Source: an uncultured Eubacteriales bacterium (lineage in GTDB: Bacteria > Bacillota > Clostridia > Saccharofermentanales > UBA5734). Taken from it: a stretch of 64,000 nucleotides of DNA. The notes beneath the pieces are model-generated. The model was not told the DNA's origin. It was given only the letters and a program-made list of their open reading frames with translations, and searched no databases. This document shows, one piece after another, positions 48,798 to 59,521 of the stretch. Location of the stretch: positions 24,965-88,964 of the forward strand of contig CAILLO010000016.1 in the NCBI GenBank assembly GCA_903835065.1, read 5' to 3'. Each line of letters begins with the position of its first letter. The first letter of the stretch is position 1. A program made the position numbers and the translations under genes.

Positions 48798-49905
48798 GGC
48801 TCGCTTCCGGTTCCTGCCCCTGGTGGGGAACGAATTCATCAAGCCCATGCAGCGCATCTCGACCTTCGTGATGTTCGGCATCGTGGTGCTCGTCGGGTTT
48901 CTCGGCATTCTCGTGAGCTCCCTCACGCAGACGACCGGAGCGACCGATTCGAACGGGTCGCCCTTGACCGACCGGCAGATTCTGACCGATCGGATCCAGC
49001 AGGAGCAGCAGGCCATCCAGCGGCAGCAGTCGAATCTCGCATCCTTGTTGGACAAGGGAGTCTATGAAAGCATCGTCGGGAACGATCGGCTTCAACCGAC
49101 GCTGGCGCCGGACGAACTGAAGACGGCGATCGCGGAGACCCGTTTCGTCATCTCATCCTCCGGGCAGTACCTCTCGATCGACCAGTACCGTCTCGATCGC
49201 GGCCTCCCGCAGAGCGAGGATTCGACGGCGCTCGGCTACGCGGCTTCGCAGGGATGGATCGTGCAGCTGCTGACGGTCTTCGCCGTCGTGCTGGCTGCGG
49301 TCGGCGTCGCGAGCGAATTCACGGGCGGCACGATCCGCCTGCTCCTGACCCGCCCGTTCCGCCGCTGGAAGATCCTGCTTTCGAAATACATCGGCGTGTA
49401 TCTGATCGCCCTGTGCCTGCTCTTCCTGAGCGTGGGGATCGCGCTGCTCGGCGGAGTCATGCTGCGGGGCTTCACGTCGTCTCCCTACCTGACCTTCGTG
49501 AACGGTGCCGTGCATGCGACGCCGATGATCTGGATCGTCCTGCTCCGGTTCGCGCTGGCGAGCGTCGAACTTCTCCTGATCTCCACCATGGCCTTCATGA
49601 TCGCGTCGGTCTTCCGGACGAGCGGATTGTCGATCGGCCTGTCCCTGTTCTTGATGTTCATCGGAGGCACTGTGACGTCGGCCATGGCCAACCTGGGCAA
49701 GTCCTACGATATTCCGATCCTTCAGACGCTCGCGAAGTTCTCGATGTTCGCCTATACGGATCTATCGCCTTATATCCTTCGGAGGGATATGGCCTCGACG
49801 GTTCCCGAAGGCTCGCTTCTTTTCGCAGTGACCGTGCTCGTGTTCTATTATTTCGCCTTCGTGTCCATTGCCTTCCTCGGCTTCTCGAAACGAGACGTCG
49901 CATGA
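48781..49905 (+). CDS. ABC-2-type transporter permease
   Basis: Multi-TM; GVASEFTGGTIRLLLTRPFRRWKILLSKYIGVYLIALC; overlaps upstream ATPase gene. Confidence 0.85.
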   Translation: MAELNRARFRFLPLVGNEFIKPMQRISTFVMFGIVVLVGFLGILVSSLTQTTGATDSNGSPLTDRQILTDRIQQEQQAIQRQQSNLASLLDKGVYESIVGNDRLQPTLAPDELKTAIAETRFVISSSGQYLSIDQYRLDRGLPQSEDSTALGYAASQGWIVQLLTVFAVVLAAVGVASEFTGGTIRLLLTRPFRRWKILLSKYIGVYLIALCLLFLSVGIALLGGVMLRGFTSSPYLTFVNGAVHATPMIWIVLLRFALASVELLLISTMAFMIASVFRTSGLSIGLSLFLMFIGGTVTSAMANLGKSYDIPILQTLAKFSMFAYTDLSPYILRRDMASTVPEGSLLFAVTVLVFYYFAFVSIAFLGFSKRDVA

Positions 49906-49972
49906 TCGGAAGCCGCCTCGAACTTGAACGGGAAGAAGCCACCGAATGCACCATGTACCAGGATGTCTCGCC

Positions 49973-51514
49973 ATGAAGGAAATTCTCGGTCTGAAGTCCT
50001 CTCGCCGCATCCTGTCCGTCGTCATGCTCGCCGCCCTCGTCGTCTCCCTCGCGGTCGCCCTGCCGGTCGGAAGCCCGCAGGTGGAGGCCGTCGTGCCGAC
50101 GCCGCAGGTCACTTATCTGGTCAACGGCACCGACGCCGCGTCCGCGAAAGCCGACCTCGTCGCGCATTCCCAGAACGCGATCGACAATCAGTACACCTGC
50201 TTCGCGTTCAAGAGCAACGTGCCCGCGGCGCAGGCCTGACTCACTACATATACATCGAATCCGGCTCCACTCCAGAACCTCTACCTCTGGCAGTTCAATC
50301 TTCCCAAGTACGATTATGAAGCGGGCATCCGTGAAACGTACTGGATGGGGCTCGCAACGGAACAATACACCAACGTCGTGACCGGCACGATCACGATGGA
50401 ATGGCGGGAGACCAAGACTCAGCGGCAGGCGGTCCTCGACCACGTCACGGCGTTCCTTAACAGCGAATCCTATCCCAAGTCCGGTTCCGTCGACCAGAAG
50501 CTGACCGCGATCAACAACTACATCGCCCTGACCTTCGACTACGACAGTACCTTGCTGAACGCCTCCGCATACCAGATGATCAATCCCGCCTCGTTCTCCT
50601 ATAAGAAGGGCATCTGCACTGCCTACCCGCTCTATGCGTACACGATGCTCACGGCCGCGGGGTTCACCGTCCGGACGGTCGCTCCTCGCCTCGATTTCAA
50701 TGCCGTCATGGCCACGCCGTACGCTTACGCCGGAGCCTATGCGGGAGCACAGAAGGGATCGCCCGCCTGGATCATGATCCAGACCGGCGGCTATTGGTAC
50801 CATATCGACTTCACCTGGGACGATCCGGTCGGGAAGACGGTCGCCAGGAAGACCTACTTCATGAAGACCGACGCGCTGATGCTCTATACGGGTGCCGCCG
50901 CGACCTCGACGGCTCCTAAGGACCATACGTGGGCCATGACCTATCCGGAGGCGACGCCCTACTATCCGGTCGCGGAGGTCACATGGGCCATGCCGACCTC
51001 CACGCCCGCCCCCGCCGCGACCAAGGGTCCCACACCGACACCGAAGCCGACCGCGACGCCGACTCCGAAGACGACGCCCGCAGCGAGCGGCACGCCGGCT
51101 CCGACCAGCGCGACGACGCCGGAGGAGACCCCTTCTCCTTCGCCCGAAGTGACGACCGACCCGAACACGACGCCGACGACGGCGCCGCCGGAACCCGCGA
51201 ATCCGACCGCCACTCCGACGGCGGCACCCACAACCGCCCCGACCGTTACGGCAGCCCCCACCCAGCCGGCCCCGACGCCCAACGGTTCTTCCATCGCCCA
51301 GAAGACGGTCGACCTGGTCCAGTCCACCTGGAATTCCGCCTTCCATGACGGCCAGCCCCTCTCGATCGCAATCCTGGCGGTCGTCGGCGTGGTCCTTCTG
51401 TTCGTGCTGTTCCTGATCCTGCGTGCCATCTCCACGAGAGGGAAGAGGCGCTCGCAATCCGCTCTGGGAGCGCGGTTTCAGCTGCAATCGTTCTGTTACC
51501 GAAACTTGATTTGA
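49973..51514 (+). pseudogene. Secreted transglutaminase-like protein with Pro/Thr linker and C-terminal TM, interrupted by in-frame TGA (50237-50239)
   Basis: 49973-50239 and 50345-51514 share a frame; DQKLTAINNYIALTFDYDSTLLN ... KKGICTAYPLYAYTMLTAAGF ... WYHIDFTWDDPVG. Confidence 0.7.
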
Positions 51515-51561
51515 CTTGGGTGGGACGCCCTGTTACCTTCTTGCGGTAGGAGGAGCTCGCA

Positions 51562-53011
51562 TTGAAGGTGGCTCTCGCCCATTCGATTCCCCGTCGCGCA
51601 CTTTCCGTCGCCGTCCTGGCGGCGTTGTTCCTGACCCTGCTCCTGTCCTTGCCCCTCGGCACGACCGAAGTGTCCGCGCTGACCTATTCGGACCCGCCGG
51701 AACATGTCTACACGCTGACGGGAGCGACCCAGGCCGCGGTGATCGCCGACCTCATGGCCTTGCTCCACGATGCGATCCTCCACCACTACAGCCGCTTCGA
51801 CGTCGTCAGCGGCTCGACCGCCGCGAACACCTACTTCGACCTCGCCCTCACCCAGGCGTCCGTGCGGACGGACCTGCTGAACGACTACCGCTCCGCACTG
51901 AACTTCGGATCCGACGACCCTTCCACCCGCGGGTTCGACTACGAGGTGGGCAATCTCGAGACGACGGGCGTCAAGGCGTCCGGCACACTCGGATCGGCCT
52001 ACGCGAAGACCGTCAACTACCTGGTCGGCTGGCGCGAGACGCAGTCCCAGCGCCAGAAGGTCCTGGACCACGTGCACGCCTTCCTAGGCAGCGCGGCATA
52101 TCCCGCGGGCGGGACCGACGACCAGAAGCTCACAGCGATCAACGACTACATCTGCAATACATTCTCTTACGACACGACGTTCCACAACATCTCCGCCTTC
52201 GCGATGATCGACCCGTCGTCCCCGTACTACGGGATGGCATGTGCCAGGCCTACGCGCTCTATGGATATCTGATGCTGACCGAGGCGGGCTATCCCGTCCG
52301 GGCCATCCTGATCCGATACGATGCGAACGGAACGGAATGCAAGCCCGACGCCACTCCCTACGGGAGCGGCCACGCCTGGCTTTTGGTCAAGGTCGGAGCG
52401 AACTGGTACCACATGGACTTCACCTGGAACGACCCGATGGGTCCTGGGTCGACGAAGGACTACTTCCTGAAGACCGATGCCCAGATGCGGAGCGACCACC
52501 GGTGGACCGGCCCCGCCGGCTACTACCCGGCCGCGACGACGGCGTGGGCGGGCGTTCCGGTTTCGCCGACGCCTTCTCCGGTCGCCATCGCGTCACCGAC
52601 GCCTCGCCCGACCTCCTCCGCGACGCCCACGAAGGCCCCCACGCGTGCGCCTCGCCCGACATCCACCGCGGTTGCCGCACCGCGACGCCCCCCGCGGACG
52701 ACCCGACCGCGACATCCGCCCCGACGACGCCGCCAACGGCGGACGACCCGACCGCGACGCCCGCTCCGACGGCCGCGCCCACCACGGCTCCCCCTCCGAC
52801 GGACGCGCCGCTTCTCGTCGCCGGTTCCTCGGACCGCGGCGGGCCGACCCCCTCGTTCGGGCGGCAGGCGTTCGACGCGATCCAGTCGACCTGGGCCTCG
52901 ACCTTCCCCGGCGCCACGCCGGAGGGGACCGTGCTTTTCGCGACCGGCGCCGCCGCGCTGCTGATGGTCCTCGCGTTCTTGACGGCCCGCCGGACGCGAC
53001 GAAGAAGATAA
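51562..53011 (+). pseudogene. Paralog of the preceding transglutaminase-like protein, interrupted by two frameshifts
   Basis: Frame 1 to about 52235 (DQKLTAINDYICNTFSYDTTFHN), frame 0 to about 52690 (GMCQAYALYGYLMLTEAGY ... WYHMDFTWNDPMG), frame 2 to 53011 (PTAAPTTAPPPTDAP ... FDAIQSTWASTFPG ... TM). Confidence 0.7.
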
Positions 53012-53024
53012 GGAGATTCCCCCC

Positions 53025-53543
53025 ATGAGCCAGCCGCGCAGCGCCCAGGAATACGCACGGACCGCCCTCGCCCTCGGGGCCGTCCACGCCGTGCCCTTCG
53101 CCATCGACGACATCGCCTTCGATTCCCGGACGCTGCTGAAGTGCATGTTCGGCTGCGACGAATGGGGCAAGGGCCCCACGTGCCCCTCGCGCCCCGGGTC
53201 CCTGAAGCCGTGGGAGTACGAGCAGGTCTTCCGCCGCTACCGGACCGGGGTCATCATCCACGCGCACGACAAGAAGACCTCGCAGGACGTGTCCTTCGAG
53301 ATCGAGCGACAGGCCTTCCTGGATGGACTGCCGTTCGCGTTCTCGCTCAGCGACTGCGCCGGTTGCACGGAATGCGTCGGCCTGAAGGGGCACCCCTGCG
53401 CCGACCCGAAGAAGGCGCGCCCCGCGTTCCACAGCGTCGGCATCGACGTCTTCGCGACCGTCGCGAAATTCGGCCTGCCGCTCTACCCGCTCCACTCCCG
53501 CGACGAGGAGCAGAACTGGTACTCGGCCGTCTTCCTGGAATGA
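53025..53543 (+). CDS. DUF2284-like predicted metal-binding protein
   Basis: CMFGCDEWGKGPTCPSRPG and CAGCTECVGLKGHPCADPKKARP Cys clusters. Confidence 0.75.
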   Translation: MSQPRSAQEYARTALALGAVHAVPFAIDDIAFDSRTLLKCMFGCDEWGKGPTCPSRPGSLKPWEYEQVFRRYRTGVIIHAHDKKTSQDVSFEIERQAFLDGLPFAFSLSDCAGCTECVGLKGHPCADPKKARPAFHSVGIDVFATVAKFGLPLYPLHSRDEEQNWYSAVFLE

Positions 53544-53547
53544 TCGG

Positions 53548-54974
53548 CTAGACCTTCGCCAGCACCTCGAAGGCTTCGAGGTAGATCTCCGCGCAGGCGA
53601 CGAGTTCGTCGACGGGGAGATATTCGTCCGCCTGGTGCGCGACCTGCGGGCGGCCGGGGAACAGCGGCCCGAAGGCCACGACGTTGGGCATGCTGCGCGC
53701 GTAGGTGCCGCCGCCGATGCTGATCGGCTTCGCCTTCGCGCCCGTGGACTTCTCGTAGACCGCGAGCAGCGACGCGACCAGCGGGTCGGACTCCGGCACG
53801 AACAGCGGGCCATGCCCCGGATTCCCGTGCAGTGTGGCGCTGAGTTCCACCGCGGCGGAGTTGGCGGCGTCCTCCACGATCGACATCGGCACGGTGACGG
53901 GGCAGCGGACGTCGACGGTGAGGTCGGCCTTCCGCTCGTCGAGGGCGAGGATGCCGACGTTGAGGGTCAGGGGACCCGACACGGCGTCGGCGGCGGCGCA
54001 TCCGAAGGACGCGCCGTCGGTCTCGAACCCGAGCCGCGACTGGTAGAAGCGCACGAACGCGTCCTCGCAACCGGCGGCGCGCAGCAGCGATTCCGCGACC
54101 GAAAGGCCTGCGGAGACGGCGTTGCGGCCATCCGTCGGCATGCTGGCGTGGGCCATCTTTCCGGTCACGACGACCTGGAAGCGTCCGGGCTCGGGCAGCG
54201 CCTCGACGGCGACGGGGAAGGGGCGGCCGGCGCCCTCCCCGGAGATCGGCACGATATAGGGGAGATTGCGCGCGTGGGCGACCCAGTCGTCGCGCCGGGC
54301 CGGGTCGCACGCGAAGACCAGCGTGCAGAGACCGGGGACCATGTTCGGCCGGCTGCCTCCCTCGGCGGAGACGAGGCGCAGCGCGGCGCCGGGCTTGGCG
54401 GCGGCGCGGGGGACCGACAGGCGGAACATCCGGATTCCCTTCTCCGCGTTGATCACCGGGAAGTCCGCGTCGGGCGTGAAGCCCAGCATCGGAAGCTCCT
54501 CGGTCTCGCAGTAGCGGACCATGCACTGGGAGCCGCTCTCCTCGTCGAGCCCGAGGATCAGGCGGAAACGCGTGCCGGGCGGCAGTCCGCGCGCGACAAG
54601 AAGGTCGCGACGGCGGGACCCTTGTCGTCGATCGCGCCGCGGCCGACGATGCGACCGTTCTCGACGCGCGCGGAGAACGGGTCGCCGGTCCAGCCGGAGC
54701 CGGCCGGCACGACGTCGAGGTGGCACAGCGCCGCGACTAGCCGCGGGCCTTCGCCACACTCGAGCCAGCCGCACATGCCATCGAGGATCTTCGTGCGGAA
54801 CCCCGCCTGCTCGCCCCAGGACAGCGCGAGCTCGAGCGCCTGCCGCGTCGCGGCGCCGAACGGGGCGCCGGCGACGGCCTCGCCCTTCACGCTGGGCACT
54901 GCGATCAGCGCGGACAGCGCCGCCACCATGTCGTTCCGATAGGCTTCCATCGTGCGGTCGGCATTCGTCGTCAT
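53548..54974 (-). pseudogene. PepV-like M20 dipeptidase, frameshifted
   Basis: N-terminal part in ORF 54558-55082 (MTTNADRT...ALCHLDVVPAGSGW...GRGAIDDKGPAVATFL) continues in ORF 53548-54774 (VARGLPPGTRFRLILGLDEESGSQCM...). Confidence 0.75.
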
Positions 54975-55084
54975 CTTGTCGCCCTCCTTGTGTTCCTCTC
55001 CGGAATCATACCGCTTCCGGGCGGCGTCGGGTAGGGCGCGGCGGCGAACTGCGGTAGAATCGGAAGAACAGGGGGTGCCCATCC

Positions 55085-55765
55085 ATGGAGAGCGTCCGGT
55101 CCGTCCCGAAGGGACAGCTCGAGGAGGTCCTGCGCGCGGACCCCGCCCGCAACTTCAGTCCGCTCCGGATCCTGTCGGAATGGCGGGATCTGCGCGACTT
55201 CCACGCCTGCGGGCGGTCCGGCTTCTTCCGCATGAAGGACGAGCGAACGGGAAGAGGGTTCGTCGTCCTGTCCGCCGCGACGGCCTCGGAGGGCGCCGAC
55301 CTCGCCGCGCTCGTCGACGACGGCGATTCGTCCTTCTTCACGGTGGACGCGGTCGCGGGATGGCCCGACGCCGTCCTGCCCGAGCCCGACCCGGAGATCG
55401 TTCCGCTGACGCCCGACCTCGCGCCGTACATCCACGAGCACTACGAGATGCGGCTCGCTCTCGACGCCGCGTATATCGAGGAGCGGATCCGCTGCGGGCC
55501 CTCGGTCGGCGTCTTCCGGAACGGGCGTCTGGCGGGCTTCTCGCTGACCCACGACGAAGGGACCCTCGGCGTGCTCGAAGTGCTGCCCGAGTACCGGCGG
55601 CAGGGCCTCGCGGAGAAGATGTCGGTCGCGCTGTGCCGGAAGGTGCGCGAGGCGGGCGGCATCCCGACGGTGCACATCAAGTGCGGCAACCGCGCCTCGA
55701 TGGCGCTCGCGGCCAAGTTGGGATACGTCTCCACGGGCGACGTGATTTGGGCGGGTTGGCGTTGA
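55085..55765 (+). CDS. GNAT acetyltransferase (FR47-like)
   Basis: LGVLEVLPEYRRQGLAEKMSVALCRKVREAGGIPTVHIKCGNRASMALAAKLGY. Confidence 0.85.
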   Translation: MESVRSVPKGQLEEVLRADPARNFSPLRILSEWRDLRDFHACGRSGFFRMKDERTGRGFVVLSAATASEGADLAALVDDGDSSFFTVDAVAGWPDAVLPEPDPEIVPLTPDLAPYIHEHYEMRLALDAAYIEERIRCGPSVGVFRNGRLAGFSLTHDEGTLGVLEVLPEYRRQGLAEKMSVALCRKVREAGGIPTVHIKCGNRASMALAAKLGYVSTGDVIWAGWR

Positions 55766-55835
55766 CTCCCCCCGGCGCGGGTGATATGGTGGAATGCGGT
55801 CCGAGGCGGGAAACGCCGAAGACCGGCAAGGGGGG

Positions 55836-57896
55836 ATGACGGTTTCCATGGCGCTCGCACAGACCGGGCTCGGATTCTGGATCTCCTTCTCCCTCTACCT
55901 CTCGGCCGCGGTCCTCGCGCTGCTGCTGTCCCGCTGTCCCCGCGCCGCGAACGTCGCCTCGCACGCCGCCTCGATGGCCGGAGCGGTCGTCGGCGCCGCC
56001 GCCTCGCTCCTGCACCTGCTCGCCGGACCCGGCCGCCTCGTGCTCGCCGACCTCGTCGGGACGGTGCCCCAGCTCGAACTGAAGGTCGTCGTGGACGACC
56101 TGTCCGCCTACTTCCTGCTCGCTCTGTCCGTGCTCGTCTTCTGCGTGTCCCTGTACTCGGTCTCCTATCTCGCGCCCTACGCCGGAAAGCGGAACCTTCC
56201 GCTGTTCGACGCCCTCTACGCGCTGTTCGTGCTGTCGATGGGCCTCGTCTTCACCGCGGGGCACGCCGTTTTCTTCTTGATCGCCTGGGAGATCATGTCG
56301 GTGCTGTCGTACTTCCTCGTCGTCTTCGAGTCGGAGCGTGAGGAGAACGTCCGGGCCGGGACGATCTATCTGGTCATGACCGCGGTCGGCACCGCGTTCC
56401 TGCTGACCGGCATCCTGACGCTTTATGCGAACACCGGGACGTTCGACCTCGGCGCCGCCGCGGGACTGTCACCGGGCGCGCGGACCGTCGTCTTCCTCTC
56501 GTTCCTCGTCGGCTTCGGCATCAAGGCCGGCGTCGTGCCTCTGCACGTCTGGCTGCCCTACGCGCATCCCGCCGCGCCGGCGAACGTGTCCGCGCTGATG
56601 TCCGGCATCATGGTCAAGACCGCGCTGTACGGCATGCTGCGCTTCGTGCTGGTCGGACTCGGCGTGCCGGACGGCTGGTGGGGCGGCGCGCTGCTGATCC
56701 TCGGGCTGGTGACCGCCCTGACCGGCGTGTCGCACGCATACGTCGAAAGCGACATGAAGCGCCTGCTGGCCTATTCGACGATCGAGAACGTCGGCATCCT
56801 CGTGACCGGCCTCGGCGTCGCCTTCCTCGCGCTGTCCGCGGGCCGGCCCGCCCTCGCGTCGCTCGCGCTCGCCGCGACGCTGTTCCACGCCTTCAACCAC
56901 GCGATGTTCAAGGGCGCGCTGTTCCTCGGCGTCGGCTCAGTGCACCATGCGACGCATACGCGCAACCTCGAGGACCTTGGCGGGCTGGTCCGGCGCATGC
57001 CGGCCACCGCCGTTCTGCTCGTCGGCGCCGCGCTCGCAGCCTCGGCGATGCCGCCCTTCAACGGGTTCGCGAGCGAGTGGATGACCTTCCAGGCGCTGTT
57101 CCAGAGCCTCCTGCTCGAGAAGTCGGGCCTCGGCCTGCTCTACGTGCTCGCGGCCGCCGCCCTGGCCCTCGCCGGAGCCCTGGCCGCCGCCACGTTCCTC
57201 AAACTCCTCGGCGTCGGCCTGCTCGGCCGGCCCCGCACTCCCGCGGCCGCCGAAGCGCATGAAGCGCCGTTGCCCGAGCGGATCTCCGGCGGCCTCCTCG
57301 TCGCCTTCTGCCTCGTCCTCGGCCTCGTCCCCGGCGCCGCGCTGCGCGTGCTCGAGCGTCCCGTGCTCGGCCTGACCGGCTTCTCGCCCTCCGCCGTCTC
57401 GACCGGCTGGCTGGGCCTCGACCCGTCGGCGCTGTCGACCTCGCCCGTCGCGTCCGGCACCTACTCTCCATTGCTCGTCGCCGGCGGTGTGGCCGCCTTC
57501 CTGCTCGCGGCGCTGGCCGCGGTGCGGCTGATCGGCGGCCGATTCCTGGTCCGCAGGTACGGGACCTGGGATTGCGGCTTCGAGACGATCGACGCGCGCA
57601 TGCAGTACAGCGCGATGGGCTTCTCCAAGTCGTTCCAGATCATCTTCCGCTTCCTGTTCCGGCCGACGCGCGAGCGCCGGGCGGAGGGCGAGCACCTCTA
57701 CCATCCGGATTCGATCGCGTACACCGTGAAGAGCGTGTCGCCGTTCGAGAAGTTCCTCTACGAGCCGCTCGTCGCCTTCGTCAACGCCCTGTCGCAGAAG
57801 GCCAAGTCCACGATCCAGACCGGCAGCCTGCGGCGCTACCTCGCGTACATCCTGTTCGCCCTGCTGGGCGGACTCGTGTACTTCCTGGTCGCGTGA
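55836..57896 (+). CDS. HyfB/NuoL-like proton-translocating membrane subunit
   Basis: Multi-TM; PLHVWLPYAHPAAPANVSALMSGIMVKTALYGMLR; C-terminal WDCGFETIDARMQYSAMGFSKSFQIIFRFLF. Confidence 0.88.
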   Translation: MTVSMALAQTGLGFWISFSLYLSAAVLALLLSRCPRAANVASHAASMAGAVVGAAASLLHLLAGPGRLVLADLVGTVPQLELKVVVDDLSAYFLLALSVLVFCVSLYSVSYLAPYAGKRNLPLFDALYALFVLSMGLVFTAGHAVFFLIAWEIMSVLSYFLVVFESEREENVRAGTIYLVMTAVGTAFLLTGILTLYANTGTFDLGAAAGLSPGARTVVFLSFLVGFGIKAGVVPLHVWLPYAHPAAPANVSALMSGIMVKTALYGMLRFVLVGLGVPDGWWGGALLILGLVTALTGVSHAYVESDMKRLLAYSTIENVGILVTGLGVAFLALSAGRPALASLALAATLFHAFNHAMFKGALFLGVGSVHHATHTRNLEDLGGLVRRMPATAVLLVGAALAASAMPPFNGFASEWMTFQALFQSLLLEKSGLGLLYVLAAAALALAGALAAATFLKLLGVGLLGRPRTPAAAEAHEAPLPERISGGLLVAFCLVLGLVPGAALRVLERPVLGLTGFSPSAVSTGWLGLDPSALSTSPVASGTYSPLLVAGGVAAFLLAALAAVRLIGGRFLVRRYGTWDCGFETIDARMQYSAMGFSKSFQIIFRFLFRPTRERRAEGEHLYHPDSIAYTVKSVSPFEKFLYEPLVAFVNALSQKAKSTIQTGSLRRYLAYILFALLGGLVYFLVA

Positions 57897-57909
57897 GGGG
57901 AGGGGCGGC

Positions 57910-58857
57910 ATGAAGACGATCCTCTACTGGCTCCTCCAGGTCGCCGCCGCGCTGCTCCTCGCGCCGCTGCCGATCGGCGCGATCCGCAAGGTGAAGGCCC
58001 TGGTGCAGAAGCGGAAGGGCGCGCCCCTCCTGCAGCTGTACCGGGACCTCCTGAAGCTGCTCCGCAAGTCCGCCGTCGTGTCGGACGCGACGTCCTGGGT
58101 CCTGCGCGCCGCGCCGTTCGTCGTCTTCGCGACCTCGCTGTTCGCCGCCGCGATGATGCCGGCGACGGTCCGGGTGCTCCCGGACGCCTTCCCGGGCGAC
58201 CTGATCCTGTTCTTCTTCGTGCTCGCGCTCGGCCGCTTCTTCCTCGTGCTGTCCGGCATGGACGCCGGCAGTTCGTTCGGCGGGATGGGCAGCGCCCGCG
58301 AGGCCATGATCTCGGCTCTCGTCGAGCCGGCCATGCTCGTGGGCCTCTTCGCGGTCGGCCTCTTCGCGAAGACGACGTCGATCCCCGGCGTACTCTCGGC
58401 GATGACCGCCCTCGGCTTCCCGCTGCTCCAGCCTTCGCTGCTGCTCGTCTTCCTCGCCTTCGTGCTCGTGCTGCTCGCCGAGACGTCGCGCATCCCCGTC
58501 GACGACCCCGCGACGCACCTCGAGCTCACGATGGTCCACGAGGCGATGGTCCTCGAGGACTCCGGCCGCCACCTCGCCCTGCTCGAGTACGGCGCCGCCC
58601 TCAAGCAGTACGCGCTGCTCGCGCTGCTCGCCGACGTCTTCCTCCCGTACGACCCCTTCGCCGCGGTCCCCGGCGTCCCCGGGGTCCTCCTGGCGCTCGT
58701 CGCGTTCGCCGTCAAGCTCCTGTTCCTGTCGCTGCTCGTCGGCGCCGTCGAGGCGGCCACCGTGAAGCTGCGCTTCTTCAGCGTGCCGAACCTCGCCGCC
58801 ATCGCCTTCATCCTCTCGTTCCTCGGCGTGCTGCAGTTCCTGATTCCGGGGAGGTGA
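57910..58857 (+). CDS. HyfC/EchB/NuoH-like membrane subunit
   Basis: Multi-TM; GAPLLQLYRDLLKLLRKSAV; GMGSAREAMISALVEPAML; ETSRIPVDDPATHLELTMVHEAM. Confidence 0.88.
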   Translation: MKTILYWLLQVAAALLLAPLPIGAIRKVKALVQKRKGAPLLQLYRDLLKLLRKSAVVSDATSWVLRAAPFVVFATSLFAAAMMPATVRVLPDAFPGDLILFFFVLALGRFFLVLSGMDAGSSFGGMGSAREAMISALVEPAMLVGLFAVGLFAKTTSIPGVLSAMTALGFPLLQPSLLLVFLAFVLVLLAETSRIPVDDPATHLELTMVHEAMVLEDSGRHLALLEYGAALKQYALLALLADVFLPYDPFAAVPGVPGVLLALVAFAVKLLFLSLLVGAVEAATVKLRFFSVPNLAAIAFILSFLGVLQFLIPGR

Positions 58858-58859
58858 CC

Positions 58860-59516
58860 ATGGAGCCGTTCAGCGTCGTCCTGTCCGCGCTGCTTCTCCT
58901 GTCGGCCTTCGTGCTGATGGCCAGCAAGCGCATCCACTCGTATATCGGCGCCTTCCGCGTCCAGGCGGTGCTCGTCGCCCTCAACACCGGGTTGCTCGGC
59001 CTCACGACCGTCGCCGCGACCGGCCGGGTCGACCTGCTCGTCGTCTGCGCCGCGATCCTCGCCCTGAAGGTCTGGTACATCCCCCGGGTGCTCCACCGCA
59101 CCTACCGGGCCGTCGAGTACCGGGTCGAGAAGGACTTCCTGTTCAACATCCCGACGCTCGTGCTGCTGAGCCTCTCCCTCGTCGTCGTCGTGTTCGTCGC
59201 CGTCTCCCGGATCGGCGCCGTGCAGGACGGCACGACGCTCGTGCTGCTCGTCGATTCGCTGTCCACGGCCCTCGTCGGTCTGTTCTTCCTGATCAGCCGC
59301 AAGAAGGCGATCGGCCAGATCGTCGGCCTGCTCGCCATCGAGAACGGCCTGTTCGTCACCGCCCTCTACGCATCGAACGGCATGCCCTTCATCGTGGACA
59401 TCGGCGTCTTCATCGACCTCGTCTCCGCGGTGCTGATCCTCGGCGTCCTGGTCTTCCGCATCGAGAGCGCCTTCGAGACCACCGACACCGACGCGATGAG
59501 CGACCTGAAAGGATAG
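58860..59516 (+). CDS. HyfE-like (NuoK-related) membrane subunit
   Basis: Multi-TM; KKAIGQIVGLLAIENGLFVTAL; position between HyfC- and HyfF-like genes. Confidence 0.82.
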   Translation: MEPFSVVLSALLLLSAFVLMASKRIHSYIGAFRVQAVLVALNTGLLGLTTVAATGRVDLLVVCAAILALKVWYIPRVLHRTYRAVEYRVEKDFLFNIPTLVLLSLSLVVVVFVAVSRIGAVQDGTTLVLLVDSLSTALVGLFFLISRKKAIGQIVGLLAIENGLFVTALYASNGMPFIVDIGVFIDLVSAVLILGVLVFRIESAFETTDTDAMSDLKG

Positions 59517-59521
59517 GCGGG

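Noticed and set aside
46542-49055. 837-aa minus ORF covering the tandem GNAT and the ABC transporter region
   Set aside because: Only the part from 47708 down to 46542 reads as protein; the upstream extension is antisense to the ABC ATPase/permease genes.
50237-50239. Selenocysteine or global TGA recoding
   Set aside because: TGA ends many intact genes here and no SECIS-like structure or selenoprotein family match was seen; mutation or error is simpler.
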